Notes: generated by a model not told the origin, from the sequence alone. A stretch of DNA of 64,000 bases from Anisus vortex (GCA_949126835.1 OX421509.1:12279420-12343419); one strand, 5' to 3'; counted from the stretch's first letter, positions 49,816 to 61,460 are shown. Made by a program: numbers and translations.

Positions 49816-51840
49816 GCATTGCACTATTTGCTAACGTTACATTGCGCTATTTGCTAACGTTACATTTAGAGACCGACCGAAAATCGGTTGCGGCTTCGGT
49901 TTCGGCGCCGAAAATAGGCGAAAACCCTTTTTCGGCGTAGTTTTGGTTTCAGCCGAAGCCAAAATGTTAGTTTTCGGTTTGTTTACGGTTTCAGCCGAAA
50001 CTGATATTGACATTCGGTCATCAACCGAATATCTATTTTAACTTTCAAAATTCAAAATGCTACGCTATTGCTGCATCTATTACTCTGCTTAATGATACTT
50101 TCATTTAGTTAAACTGTTGTGAATAAATCTGTGTGAAGTAGGGATGTTAAACGAAAACAGGATTTCAGGAGGAAATAATTCATAACTGTGTCCCACGATT
50201 TATTTATCTTTTTATCTGAAGAAATATTTGTAAACCCTTTTTGATTAGCACTAAACAATTCCGTAACATTATATTCCTTGCAAACTTTCGTTTGTCAGAG
50301 GCGACTTATAATAGTTTTGTTGTTGTTGTTGTTGTTTTCGAATTCCGAATATTGCTTGTGAATTTGCGATACAAGCACATACAATAGCAAATGCAGATGT
50401 TAACGCTAGGCGTTGGTACAAACATTTGATCTACGTATTCGAAAACTAAAAAAAACCTGAATTTCCCCACTGATGCTGGACGCTCCTTTAACAGACAAGC
50501 AGACCGATAGACGTAAGGTTGCGAGATACTTGGACTTCAAAAGGAGGACACAGAGAGTAAAAAAGAATGACATATTTAGTGTTTCACAATCCACAATCAG
50601 TTCAGTTTTATTAGTCACACATTTGCTGCCAATAATTGTATATTAGTAAAACTGATCCAACATTTTATTTAATGTAGACTGAAAAGCAACTTGGGCAATT
50701 AAAATAACAATTTGCAGAGCATAGAAGGTTATTTTCAAAAACGGTTAGTTTTCTTGCCGGACGTCTGACAACCCTAGATAGATGTGTCTTGGATTTTATT
50801 CATATTCTACAAATATTCTTTTAACGTGTGTAACATAGGCTATATATCTAACATCCACTAATTTATATTATAATTATAAAGGTCTAAATTCATGACACTA
50901 CAGCTTTTAACTTCTGCTAATCCAAAATCAACTATTTTTTTTTACAAAAATCTAAGGATCAATGGTCTTTTGTATTATTTTTTTAGTATAATCAATGCAA
51001 ATTTGTCTTTTCCGAACTATAACTTACTTTGCCCGGGGGCGGAGAGGAGAAAAAGAAAATGGGTAAAAAATTGGATATTTAGAACCGAAAATAGGTTTTG
51101 AGAAAAAAAAAAGTATATTTACATCCCTAATGTGAAGTAGAAGACTGAAGTTAATAATAACGGTTTATTTAATCACTCCAAAGAATGGTTTAGACTACTC
51201 AAAATAGAGTGCCCATAAACTAGTTAATATTACACATAAATGTGCAGTCTTTTTAAATCATTTGTTTCGCATTTTCGGTTTATTCTTCGGTTTCGGCCGA
51301 AGTTGTAGTTCAACTTTTGGTTTTGGCTTCGGTTTTGGCCGAAAGTCAATGTATAATATTCGGTTATGGTTTCTTTTTCGGCCGAAACTAAAAATTTGGT
51401 TTCGGTCGGTCTCTAGTTACATTGCACAATTTGCTATCGTTACAATTCAATATTTGCTAACGTTACATTTCACTATTTGCTAACGTTACATTGCACTATT
51501 TGCTAACGTTACATTGCACTATTTGCTAACGTTACATTGCACTATTTGCTAACGTTATATTGCACTATTTGCTTACGTTACATTGCACTATTTGCTAACA
51601 ATACATTGCACTATTTGCTAACGTTACATTGCACTATTTGCTAACGTTACATTGCACTATTTACTAAAGTTACATTGCACTATTTGCTAACGTTACATTG
51701 CACTATTTGCTAACGTTACATTGCACTATTTGCTAACGTTACATTGCACTATTTGCTAACGTTACATTGCACTATTTGCTAACGTTACATTGCACTATTT
51801 GCTAACGTTACATTGCACTATTTGCTAACGTTACATTGCA
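49816..51840. repeat. Satellite array, 23-bp unit TTGCACTATTTGCTAACGTTACA type, split by a hAT insertion
   Basis: About two units at 49816-49866 and about 18 units at 51416-51840; the 1.55-kb element lies between. Confidence 0.9.
49867..51415. mobile_element. hAT-like non-autonomous element, 1,549 bp
   Basis: Perfect 16-bp inverted ends TAGAGACCGACCGAAA / TTTCGGTCGGTCTCTA. Perfect 8-bp duplication GTTACATT at 49859-49866 and 51416-51423. Subterminal TTTCGGTTTCGGCCGAAA repeats. No transposase ORF is visible. Confidence 0.85.
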
Positions 51841-52907
51841 CCTGGTCCACTCTCACCTCACACCTTTTATATTCTCCCCCGCTTTGCACTATTTGTAAAA
51901 ATGAACGGGTTGCAAAAGAAAATCATAAGAAACGTTAATTGTCTAAATCAGATTGCAGTTATGTCCTATCTATGAAACTAAAACATATCGCCATTTAATG
52001 CAAGCAAAAATCTTGCATAATTAATAAACTGTCGTCAAATTAAAGGTTGTAAGAGGGGCATGCCAAACATTTGTTTTGAAAAATTGTTTTTAAATACATC
52101 GTAATGTTAAAATGAATGTTTTCCTTTTTTTATGTTCTCATTTTTATTTATTTCTATAGATATCTTGAACACATTATCTACTTACATAGACCAGGAGAAA
52201 TATTATTATTAGACGACTTCAAAGATAGCCAGTGATGAAATGGCGTAGATCTACCAGAGTAAAACGAACTGTCTTGAAGAAAGAGACAGCGATGGAAACA
52301 TGGCCTTAATGAGAACTGTATTGAGAATCAGTGGCGGTTGCGAGAATACAGTCCGGGGTGAGGGTGATGCGTCCATACAAACAAACGACGAAGTCAAAGA
52401 AGCCGTCCACATGCTAATCAACCGCGGAGGAATTGAAATCAACGCCCGAAATTACGTGGGTGACACTGCACTGACCATTGCTTAGGATAAAGGCAGCGAA
52501 GACCTGCTTGAATTGTTAATTAAATGCGGCGCCGATTGCAATGGAAGCGGTGCTTAGAAGATACCGCCTTTGCTGACCGCCGTGGGAAAATACAGCCCGA
52601 GTCTTGCGAAGTGTCATTTGTTCGGCCTAAAAATGAAATAGTGAGAACTTTAGTTGGCAAAGGGGCTAGTTTAGATGTTGTAGACGGCAACACATATTCT
52701 CCATTGCTTTTGACAATCATAAGAAAAGAAGAGGAATTATTAAAGATGTTAGTTGGAAGTGGGGCTAACGTCAACGGATCGTATAACAACGTCTTCGAAG
52801 ATATGTCGAACCCAAGCACTAACTCTAATTGCAAACACGGAGCCACGTTTAGAAATAATAAACCTTGTGAATGTGAAATGAATCCCACACCTTTACATCT
52901 TAGTCTT

Positions 52908-53252
52908 ATGTGTGAATGGGAACCTGGATTATGTGTGAATGGGAACCTGGATTATGTGTGAATGGGAACCTGGATTATGTGTGAATGGGAACCTGGATTA
53001 TGTGTGAATGGGAACCTGGATTATGTGTGAATGGGAACCTGGATTATGTGTGAATGGGAACCTGGATTATGTGTGAATGGGAACCTGGATTATGTGTGAA
53101 TGGGAACCTGGATTATGTGTGAATGGGAACCTGGATTATGTGTGAATGGGAACCTGGATTATGTGTGAATGGGAACCTGGATTATGTGTGAATGGGAACC
53201 TGGATTATGTGTGAATGGGAACCTGGATTATGTGTGAATGGGAACCTGGATT
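52908..53252. repeat. 23-bp coding minisatellite inside the ankyrin gene, 15 copies
   Basis: Unit ATGTGTGAATGGGAACCTGG+ATT, period exactly 23 from 52908 to 53230, with no visible variation until the last unit. One unit fits the ankyrin reading frame; extra units shift it. Confidence 0.98.
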
Positions 53253-54924
53253 CCAGGTATTGCTTAATGCTGGAGCCGATATAACTGTCAAAGATATACA
53301 CGGCAATGGCGTTATTCACTATGCCTCTCGTTGCTGCAATGCCAACTTCTTGCGTCATCTATTGGTCACTCATTACACATCAATGCCTGACCAGGTAGCA
53401 CATCCGAACTTTGACGTGTCATTGCAGAGACTAGGACAGGCTGATCTGAACACTCGTAACGTATCAAATGCCACACCCTTACACATAGCTGCGACATACA
53501 ACAAACCCGATAACGCGGTCATGTTAATCGAAGCAGGTTGTGATCTCAACATTCAGACCCGAGGTGGAATGTCTTCTTTACTGTTGGCAATAACAACACA
53601 ATCGGACCGCGTCGCTCAAATTTTAATAGAAGCTGGTGCCGATATGAACCTTAAATCTGATGACGGTCACAGCGCGTTTTATTTAGCGTGCATATACAAT
53701 CGCTGCGTGGTTTTTCATTCTCTTCTTAAAGCCGGCGTAAATATACACGAAATAAACGACGCAGGGCAAACAGTGATGAACTACGCCCCAAAAGTTCAAA
53801 TCTTCAAAGAATTGATCAGCTTGGGATTAGATATGCATCACAGGGACAATTCGGGTTCAACTCCTTTGCACACTGCCGCGAAAAAGGGAAATGCTGAGCT
53901 AGCCCGATTTATTTTGAGTCAAGGTGAAGACGTCAACGTTGCGATGAACTCTGGAGACACTCCGTTGATTCTTGCAGTTGCGAGAAAGAGAAATAATGTT
54001 CTGGACGTTCTATATGACTTCGGCGCTGACGCGAACAAGCAGAATAACGACGGCTCAACTGCCTTAATTGATTATTGTCGTCAGCTGCCTCTCGGACGCT
54101 GGCGAAAACGTAGAATTTTATATGAATTGTTTAGGTTTAGTCCTAACTTGGACATGCAGGACAATTCGGGATGCACGGCTTTGATGTATTTGTGCCAAAC
54201 AAAGGTTGATGTTAGCAGGGAATTTCAATTCCTTCTCGAAGAAGGAGCCAATGTCAATATTAAAAATAAAGAAGGCAAGACAGCCCTTATGTACTCTATA
54301 GTAGTATTTGGCTTTGGTAGGACCTGTAGAGCTTTACTGCAATGTGGAGCTCTCCCAGAAATTGGTGAGCTACCGAAAAATACAAGTTTTGATTTAACTA
54401 GCCAGGTTAAGTATTTTTTTAGTGATAGGGATATCCTACGACTGTGTTTATGTAATGGTATTGTGTTTTCGATCGACAGCAAGCTCGACACGCCGATCCT
54501 TTTTGAGCAGATACTACAGCAGCGGCAGATGAGCCAAATGCGTTATCTATTGGCTAACTGCTGCCTTGGAACACGAGACTTAAAAATACTTAGATCTTTT
54601 GACCCAGCAAGTGTAGTGCGCCTAGAGTCCATCGACAATGACCTCCTGATGCGGTGCAGTTGTGAGCCCTGGCCGCTGGTTAAGCTGGCCTTCATCGCTG
54701 TGTCCGACCTCCTCGGGGACACGCCGGACAGGCAAGTACGGCTGGAGAAGATTTTACTGCCGGTCAAGTTGCAGGAGATGCTGATGTTCCAAACGCCCTT
54801 GGCGAGACTGCCGGTAGATGAATGGCCAAGCATTCATCTGTGCTTTGACCCAATCGAATATGAGCGTCTTCCGAACCCACGCCCCTTACTTTACTATTGG
54901 CCTGTTGGGAAAGCTTATTATTAA
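53215..54924 (+). CDS. Ankyrin-repeat SOCS-box ORF, 569 aa
   Basis: The longest intact frame of the broken ASB-like gene. The apparent ATG lies in the minisatellite, so the natural start was probably upstream. Residues about 80-390 carry ankyrin helix pairs; about 390-480 is a divergent linker; about 482-525 resembles a SOCS box; the tail ends YYWPVGKAYY. If transcribed from a start inside the minisatellite it would still code for most of the domain. Confidence 0.7.
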   Translation: MGTWIMCEWEPGFQVLLNAGADITVKDIHGNGVIHYASRCCNANFLRHLLVTHYTSMPDQVAHPNFDVSLQRLGQADLNTRNVSNATPLHIAATYNKPDNAVMLIEAGCDLNIQTRGGMSSLLLAITTQSDRVAQILIEAGADMNLKSDDGHSAFYLACIYNRCVVFHSLLKAGVNIHEINDAGQTVMNYAPKVQIFKELISLGLDMHHRDNSGSTPLHTAAKKGNAELARFILSQGEDVNVAMNSGDTPLILAVARKRNNVLDVLYDFGADANKQNNDGSTALIDYCRQLPLGRWRKRRILYELFRFSPNLDMQDNSGCTALMYLCQTKVDVSREFQFLLEEGANVNIKNKEGKTALMYSIVVFGFGRTCRALLQCGALPEIGELPKNTSFDLTSQVKYFFSDRDILRLCLCNGIVFSIDSKLDTPILFEQILQQRQMSQMRYLLANCCLGTRDLKILRSFDPASVVRLESIDNDLLMRCSCEPWPLVKLAFIAVSDLLGDTPDRQVRLEKILLPVKLQEMLMFQTPLARLPVDEWPSIHLCFDPIEYERLPNPRPLLYYWPVGKAYY

Positions 54925-55161
54925 GAAATTATGTTAGTAATCTGTTTTTGATTTATTCGTCAATGTGTCTAACAACATTTTTTTTCAGTCCCTACGTTTG
55001 CTCAATTTACATGTCAAAATATGATATAATTATTGAATGTGAAAGTCATTTTATCTTGTACCATTGCTATTTTATGGATTTAATTTACCAATCGGTTTCA
55101 ATTACATTTAGGGATCATTGATCTTTATTAATGGAACTATTTATGCTTTACAAAAACATTT

Positions 55162-55342
55162 AATCTTGTCTTATCTTATACATTACAGACGCTCGTTCTA
55201 TAAAGAAGATTATTGCGTCCTACGCAAATCCATGGATTTAGTATAGTCCTGCATTACTATTAGTGTTTTAAAATGATGCTAAGTTACTGGTTTTTCTGGT
55301 CTGTCCAGGCAACCCATTCCTTCTCCAAATGCGACACTGGAA
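55162..55342 (-). mobile_element. LINE 3' end, 3230 family
   Basis: TACATTACAGACGCTCGTTC tail, TATTAGTGTTTTAAAATGAT, TGTCCAGGCAACCCATTCC. Confidence 0.7.
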
Positions 55343-55354
55343 GAACGAGGTAAA

Positions 55355-56195
55355 TCGCTCCCATTGGCTTGGGGCAAGATGCCCCTATCTCCACAGCCAT
55401 TTTTCTTTTATAAAATGGATATACTAGATCTATATGAAACCAAATGTTTTTTTTTTACATTAATTAGATATTTCGTTTAGCGAAATAAAAATTGTTTACA
55501 AGTATATTTTAATTGCAATTTATTACCTTAGTTTATATTTACTAGATTTAGAATTTAGTAGGTAGCAGGTGAAATAGTAACTTATATAAATATAAGAATT
55601 AGTTTAGTTTAAAAGGGAAAACCTAAATTACCGGTATATTAAATAGGCCTACACATCCTAATATTAAGTAATATGTTGTTAATTTTAATTTAACAAGTCC
55701 CTTCTTAAACATTTAATTTTAAATGTGATCTTTCTACAGATGTTTTGTTAATACAGTCGAAAGACATCAAGAAGACATTATATACTGAGGCTTTGTCAAA
55801 TGCATTAACTACACATTGATTTTTCGCTAAATCTATTTCTATTATTAGAAAATAAAAATGAAGATGTGTTATTGTTAAGTTGATGTTATTAGCTATTGTT
55901 CTTTAATTGTATTTGTCTATACATCTATATCTAAGAATATCTTCAAAAATACTTATGGATGGGGCAAGATGCCCTCTAAGGGGGCCTACTGCCCCATGCA
56001 CGATGTAAGTTGCCCCTTTAAAAAAAAAAAAATGAAATAGTTCACCAAAAGGTAATAACAATGTCTCCTGTGTTGTTATAAGTATTAATGCGTATAGAAG
56101 TCAATCATATTAGGTGAAAAATGTTTAATATATCACACCATTTTCAAAAAATTACAAATCTGCCTTAGAGGGGGCCTCCTGCCCCAGTCTACCCT
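55355..56195. repeat. Possible element with GGGGCAAGATGCCCC motifs
   Basis: TTGGGGCAAGATGCCCC at 55371; GGGGCAAGATGCCCTCTAAG with GGGCCTACTGCCCCATG at 55963-55998; GAGGGGGCCTCCTGCCCCAG at 56169. Could be terminal and internal inverted motifs of one element; the boundaries are unclear. Confidence 0.35.
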
Positions 56196-56654
56196 TCAAA
56201 AGCATCAGATTCACGTCCTATTCGTTTAAGTATTAGAGATTCCGGATTTTAATTTTCAACAACTATAACTATTCATTCCTTTGTTTTTTATTATTATATC
56301 ATCTATACCCTATGTCCTGGTTAATTGATAACCCCTCCACCGTCCTACCCGATACATAACCCTCTCCTCTCGCCTTATCCGTGTCCCCATTATAAACCTT
56401 TATCTGGGATAAATTGCTTTAAAGATAACATTCCTTATCCTGGATCGTTTTCAGCACAAAAATCCAATGATGTTGATGTTATTTCCAGTACAGTATACTG
56501 CTCTCATATAAAACAAAAAAGAAAAACTGTCCTTAATGCATTTCGGGTTTATTTAACAATATGTGTTAGTGTTAGATTATAAAAATATTATATTACCCAT
56601 AATTTAATTTGTAGATGTTCTGATTGTATACATCCATGCTAGCTAATTTCATAT

Positions 56655-56910
56655 TAGTACTATTTCTTTCCAAGTGGTATTTGGTACATGGGTTGCCTGG
56701 CCAAAACAGGAAAAGCCAGTGATTTAAACATCATTTAACCCTTCCCGTACCGACCTAATTCTATCTATGCTGCCTTCAGTTTCGCTATATACGCGCCCGG
56801 GACTGTAAGGGTTAGAACACATTGATTAAAATGCAAGACGTGACTCATACTACAGATGATCGTATGACGCAATAATTTTCAGTGAAGAAGGAGCGTCTGT
56901 AACATATAAG
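56655..56910 (+). mobile_element. LINE 3' end, 3230 family, with a nested TTAA element
   Basis: GGTTGCCTGGCCAAAACAGG ... ACATCATTTAA, the 81-bp element, then AACACATTGATTAAAATGCA and tail GGAGCGTCTGTAACATATAA. Confidence 0.75.
56735..56815. mobile_element. TTAA mini-element, copy 5, 81 bp
   Basis: Right TTAA mutated to TTAG. The insertion point in the LINE is its CATTTTAAAACAC motif, which contains TTAA. Confidence 0.85.
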
Positions 56911-56952
56911 ATAAGACAATTTTATTTTCCTTTTGTCAGCACTCTCGTACAG

Positions 56953-57151
56953 CAAGGGTCGGCAGCATATGACACGCGTGCCAGAATCGGCACGCTGGGT
57001 AATTTGTAATGGCACGCGAAGACCTCCAAAACGTCAGTTCGTCTTCTAAAAAAATAAATATGTGCTATAGCCGGTTGACTTTTAAGCTTTCGGCACACTG
57101 AATGAATTAGAAATCCTAATTGGCACTTTATTATCAAAAGGTTGCCGACCC
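56953..57151. mobile_element. hAT-type element, GGTCGGCAACC family
   Basis: AAGGGTCGGCAGCATATGAC ... AAAAGGTTGCCGACCC; interior TGGCACGCGAAGACC. Confidence 0.7.
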
Positions 57152-57179
57152 ATATCGTAGAATAACAGCATATTGTTCT

Positions 57180-57535
57180 GGAAGTGCCCCGTCTCTCTCT
57201 CTGACGACCGTTGGCCTTAGAGCCTTCTCAGTATCCGGAATTTACTTCCCATTCAACTCAGGCAAACAAGCTCTATTGTTACTTTCAAAAAGAACTTAAA
57301 AACTCATTATTTCAATATTTACCTTAGATAACATGCTTTAGACCCTACTGTCTTACTTATGTTAGGTCGGTTAATGCTTCATTTATTTGATTTGCCATTT
57401 TTATATCATCAGTTAGCTCTGTTTCCTAGCCTAGAGTAATATTTGTGTTCCTAGTTGTATGTTAAATGCGCTCTGAGCTTACATTGTGTTTGTTGGCAGC
57501 GCTATACAAATATTATTATTATGATTATAATGGAA
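57180..57535 (+). mobile_element. L2-like LINE 3' end
   Basis: TCTGACGACCGTTGGCCTTA, RAFSVSGIYFPFNSGKQAL, and the L2/CR1-type 3' end GCGCTCTGAGC ... GGCAGCGCTATACAAATATT (ATT)n. Confidence 0.7.
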
Positions 57536-58164
57536 GGGTCTAATTTTGTTCCATTATAAATCTCCATAGTTTAGTAGTTTACAGTAAAAAAATACATTGC
57601 CGTCAATTCCTCTTAATTTATACGTTAATGCTCACTTTATTGCATTAACACTAGTAAAATGAAATGTAATGCGATACAAAGGCCTATCACTTTCTTGGGT
57701 AATAAAAATCCGCCAAAAGAAATTAAATACATCTACCCGAATTTTTTTAGTGTTTTTTTTGTAAGTAAATTTCAAGCTAACTGCACTAATTTGCATTCAA
57801 TGAGCCACCCCATCCCTTTCCTCACTGCGCATTCACCTTGGCTTAAAGTAGGTCAAGGTGTCATCCCTTTTTTTCAGTAAGTAAACAGTGATTCAAAAAG
57901 AAAAACACTTCTGTATCACCGTCTGTCGACCGACATAACACAATAACACATAAAAACACATTCACACCCAGACACACACAAACACGCAGACCTACTCTAA
58001 TCCAGACAACCCAAAATCCGCAACTTTCCAGGAATTATCATTGTAATGGACCTTTTTGCTCTTACGTGGCTTGAGACTAATAGTTGTCTACAAGGACTTG
58101 CGATTAAAACGTCTATTTATGAAGTGTAAACAAGTAAAGTAATAAATATCGTAACATTAGAATA

Positions 58165-58220
58165 ACAATCTTTTTATCTTACATGTTAAAGACGCACCTT
58201 CTATATAGAAGACTAGATAA
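58165..58220 (-). mobile_element. LINE 3' end tip, 3230 family
   Basis: CATGTTAAAGACGCACCTTC TATATAGAAGA only. Confidence 0.5.
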
Positions 58221-58234
58221 ATTCCTTGCGTTCC

Positions 58235-58800
58235 CCGGGGAAAAAATTACTTAGACATTGGTCTATATCTATATGAGCAGAATGATATATTAATGAACAT
58301 AGGCTAATGCTATCATAATTTATTTTTTTTATATTTTTTTTACTGATAACATTTAGGAAAGGATTTAAAAATAAATATTGTTATTGGGTTAAAATTTGGC
58401 ATTTCTTTGTACTTATAAAAAAGTTTGGACATTCTCTGGATGAGAATCGAACACCCGTCCCCCGCATGCGTCTAAAATATAATTATTAGATTTTACTTAC
58501 TGAAAACATTTTAGGAAAGCTTTTTATTATTTAAAGTCCTGAAATACATTACAATCTTTAAAAAAAAGGGGTATTATTGGACATTTTTAAAAAGTAGGAA
58601 AAAAAGTTATCAGTGGGCATTCGAACCTAAGTTGCCCAGATGGCAGTCTGATATGCTAACCACTCAGCTAGAGAGGGGGGCCACATACCGGAAGCGAGAT
58701 GGCAAAAGTAAAATATGAGAAGATAAAGACACGTGACTTTAAATTAACCCATGTGGAACGTAATCCACACACACAGTCTACTTTATATATAGAGTCTATA
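58235..58800. repeat. Interspersed repeat with tRNA-like segment (copy of 7480-7985 family)
   Basis: CCTTGCGTTCCCCGGGG; a tRNA-like minus-strand segment (ATTCGAACCTAAGTTGCCCA, ATGCTAACCACTCAGCTAGA); ends ACACACAGTCTACTTTATAT. Confidence 0.5.
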
Positions 58801-58869
58801 GATTATTGCATCCTAGGCTTATCGCGGGGTTTCAACACAAATGGTCTACAGAGTTTTCTTCTATGACAC

Positions 58870-59095
58870 TTCCTCTTCAGTAAGTCGGTCTACCGACTTA
58901 ACGTCTACCACGACAGCTCGTCTAACGACACTTCGTCTACCAACACTTCGTCTACCAACACTACCGCGACGTTTCGTCAACGAGAAACACTTCGTCTACC
59001 ACGACAGTTCGTCTACTAGACAATGCGTCTACACCATGACACTTCGTCCATTCGTCCACCTACACTTCGGCTACTGACAGTTGGTCTACCGTGGA
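58870..59095. repeat. Degenerate minisatellite (CTACCAACACTTCGT)n
   Basis: About 13 imperfect units of 14-18 bp. Confidence 0.75.
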
Positions 59096-59348
59096 TTGGG
59101 TCTAGTCCTGTATTTCCACTAGTGTTTTAAATGATGTTAAGTTACTGGGTTTCATGACATGCCCGGATGCCACTCAGGAAGAATGAGTACTTATATGCAT
59201 TTGATCTCGCATAAGGGATAAGGAAAGTGTTTATGTACTTATGTTTATCTGCGCATTGTACGAAATGTTTTGTGTGTTGTATGTCTAAATTAGAATGTAA
59301 TGCCTTGTGTATTATTACTACTTTATTCTTTGCCCTTCTGTCCTCTAG
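59096..59348 (-). mobile_element. LINE 3' end, 3230 family
   Basis: TATTTCCACTAGTGTTTTAA, then on the minus strand NTFLIPYARSNAYKYSFFLS GIRA and LEDRRAKNKVVIIHKALHSN. Confidence 0.8.
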
Positions 59349-59350
59349 TG

Positions 59351-59460
59351 CAGGGGTCGGCAACCTTTTGCTAATGGTGTACCTAACTAGGATTTTTAGA
59401 TATTCAGCCTGCTAACGGCCTAAAAGTCAACCTGCTCTATTAAACTAGTTTTATAATTTT
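59351..59460. mobile_element. hAT-type element fragment, GGTCGGCAACC family
   Basis: CAGGGGTCGGCAACCTTTTG then CAGCCTGCTAACGGCCTAAA; the right end is missing. Directly abuts the LINE. Confidence 0.55.
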
Positions 59461-60639
59461 TTTTAAGAATTAATTTAACTCCATAACAAGACCAAGGCTA
59501 AAAGCAAAGAAAATATATAGAGAAAATCGTTAAAGTGTTTTATTTATAATGAAAAATATTAACGTGTTTATGATTATCATCTTTTCTATTTGCTTTTATA
59601 CCAAAAGAAAAATTTTTATTACCAAACTTTCACATTCATGGTAATTATTTTGTAAACATTATCATTTGGTTGTCTAGATAAGGATCTAGCAACTGATAAT
59701 ATTAATTATATTTTGTTCTCAGTCTAACCCACATTTTCTTTAATTTGTTAGGATCTGTCGAATACATCAAATATTGTTGAGCGGAATTTATACTTAGTCA
59801 TCATATGAACTGTGTAGTTGATGTAATGTTTGAAAAATGTGCATATCATTTTTAATTATTTTAACTAAGTTATTATATTCTAATTGTCAACTACTTTTTA
59901 CAGTTTGGTCATTATAAAGTTATAAATTGTAGATATTTAGTCTTGCATGAAAAAGAATAAAAACAACAACATAATATTAGACATATTAGCGCAAATAAAA
60001 CTGGTTAATTATCTCACTTTAATTGAAATTAAGTTTCTAAATGTGATTCAATAGTGATGCCGAACATGTATGTTTTGTAATATTACAAATATCACTGACT
60101 AATTATTATTTCTTTATATAAATCCAGTATTATGATATCCTTACAAGAATGAATTATTAGAGGTATAAAATTAATTTACGTCAAACAATTGTAAATAAAC
60201 ATTTCCTGCATTAATTGTTTGTCCATTTAACCTTAAGGAGTCTATCCTTTTATCATTAATAATTATATAAAAATTGCATAATATAATACTATTAAAAAGT
60301 CTCTTATATTTATTAAATTAATAAAATAAATTTTGTTTTAGAACTACTTATATTTATGTTTAATTATAGAAGATGATTGTGAAAACTCTTTTAGGTTTAA
60401 TTAGTCTAAATCAAATTGCGCCTAGTCTTGAATGCTCTTCGCTAATTTATATAGCCAGATACATATTTAGTCATTTCTGAGATGTGAAATGTAAGTGACC
60501 TCTTTGAATGCTTAACACAGATGTCATGTGATGTAAATACTGTACACAACTGTACGTAGAACCAAAATATGAATGTAGAGCGAATGCCTGGCAGTTGAGA
60601 ATAGCAGATGACTTGTTTAAAACTGGCTGCTTTTTAAAA

Positions 60640-61245
60640 TCGTGATCAACAAGCAGGCTTTAGGAAAAATAGATCTTGCACAGATCAAATTGCTACTCTA
60701 CGCATTATCCTAGAGTCCTAGAACAATCACTAGAATGGAACTCCCCTCTCTGCATAAACTTTATTGACTACGAGTAAGCTTTCGATAGTGTGGACAGATT
60801 GACCTTATGGTAACTGCTAAGACACTATGTAGACCTGCAGAAGGTAGTTAATTATATAAGGTCGTCCTATGAAGGTTTAACATGTAGAGTAGTACATGGC
60901 CAGCAAACTACAGAGACCTTCCCTCTGCAGACAGGAGTAAGACAAGGTTGCCTGCTTTCACCATTCTTGTTCCTATTAGCCATTGATTGGATAGTGAAGA
61001 TGGCCACAGAGACAAAGCGGAATGGACACTGTGGAAACAGCTGGATGATCTTGGCTTTGCAGACAACTTGACCCTTCTCTCACACACCCAACAGCAAATG
61101 CAGGAGAAAACAACAGATGTAGCAAAATATTCTGCATGCATTGGCCTTAATATCTATAGAGGAAAAAGTAAAGTCCTAAGGGTGAATGATACAAGCAAAT
61201 CACCAAGAGTGCTAGTTAATCTTCTTATAATAATGTGTTTTTAAG
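60640..61245 (+). mobile_element. LINE RT fragment, degraded
   Basis: RT blocks across frameshifts and stops: QAGFRKNRSC, DQIATLR, FIDYE.AFDSVDR, VRQGCLLSPFLFLLAIDWI, DDLGFADNLTLLSHTQQQMQ, IGLNIYRGKSKVLRVND. The same family as 20165-21040 but its upstream part. Confidence 0.85.
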
Positions 61246-61280
61246 TTCTTTTTAATAAAGTAATGTTACAACTTGTCTGT

Positions 61281-61460
61281 CCGAGCTGGATGGGAACATA
61301 CTTTTGGGGCAGATATAGAGAATGTACTCAGGCCAACGGTCGTCAAGTTGAAATGGGTACCTCCAGAAGCGTTGAGTAACAGAACGGAGTGACTGGTCAT
61401 GCCGTTAGTCAACCGACACGTCTCCAGTTCTATCCCTGTCGCCGACCGATCTCTGCCGCC
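61281..61460. mobile_element. Composite of L2-like fragment (minus) and SINE family 2 head (plus)
   Basis: 61281-61350 on the minus strand has TTGACGACCGTTGGCCTGAG and FSISAPKV, like 57203. 61385-61460 on the plus strand has GTGACTGGTCATGCCGTTAG and CCAGTTCTATCCC. Confidence 0.4.

Larger units (their letters stand above)
52256..54924 (+). pseudogene. Ankyrin-repeat / SOCS-box (ASB-like) gene, intronless, broken
   Basis: The 5' part (CLEERDSDGNMALMRTVLRI..., GGIEINARNYVGDTALTIA) meets TAG at 52483-52485. It then reads on (DKGSEDLLELLIKCGADCNG) to a second TAG near 52556 and needs a frame change near 52600 to join frame 52524-52961 (KNEIVRTLVGKGASLDVVDG). A 23-bp unit repeated 15 times (52908-53252) ends that frame. 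The 3' part 53215-54924 is open for 569 residues: about nine ankyrin repeats (TPLHIAATYNKPDNAVMLIE, STPLHTAAKKGNAELARFIL and others) and a SOCS-box-like end (PWPLVKLAFIAVSDLLGD..., LPVKLQEMLMF; residues about 482-525). ASB proteins are substrate adaptors of Cullin-5 ubiquitin ligases. Lack of introns could indicate a retrocopy. Calling it a pseudogene rests on the assembly being right. Confidence 0.75.
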
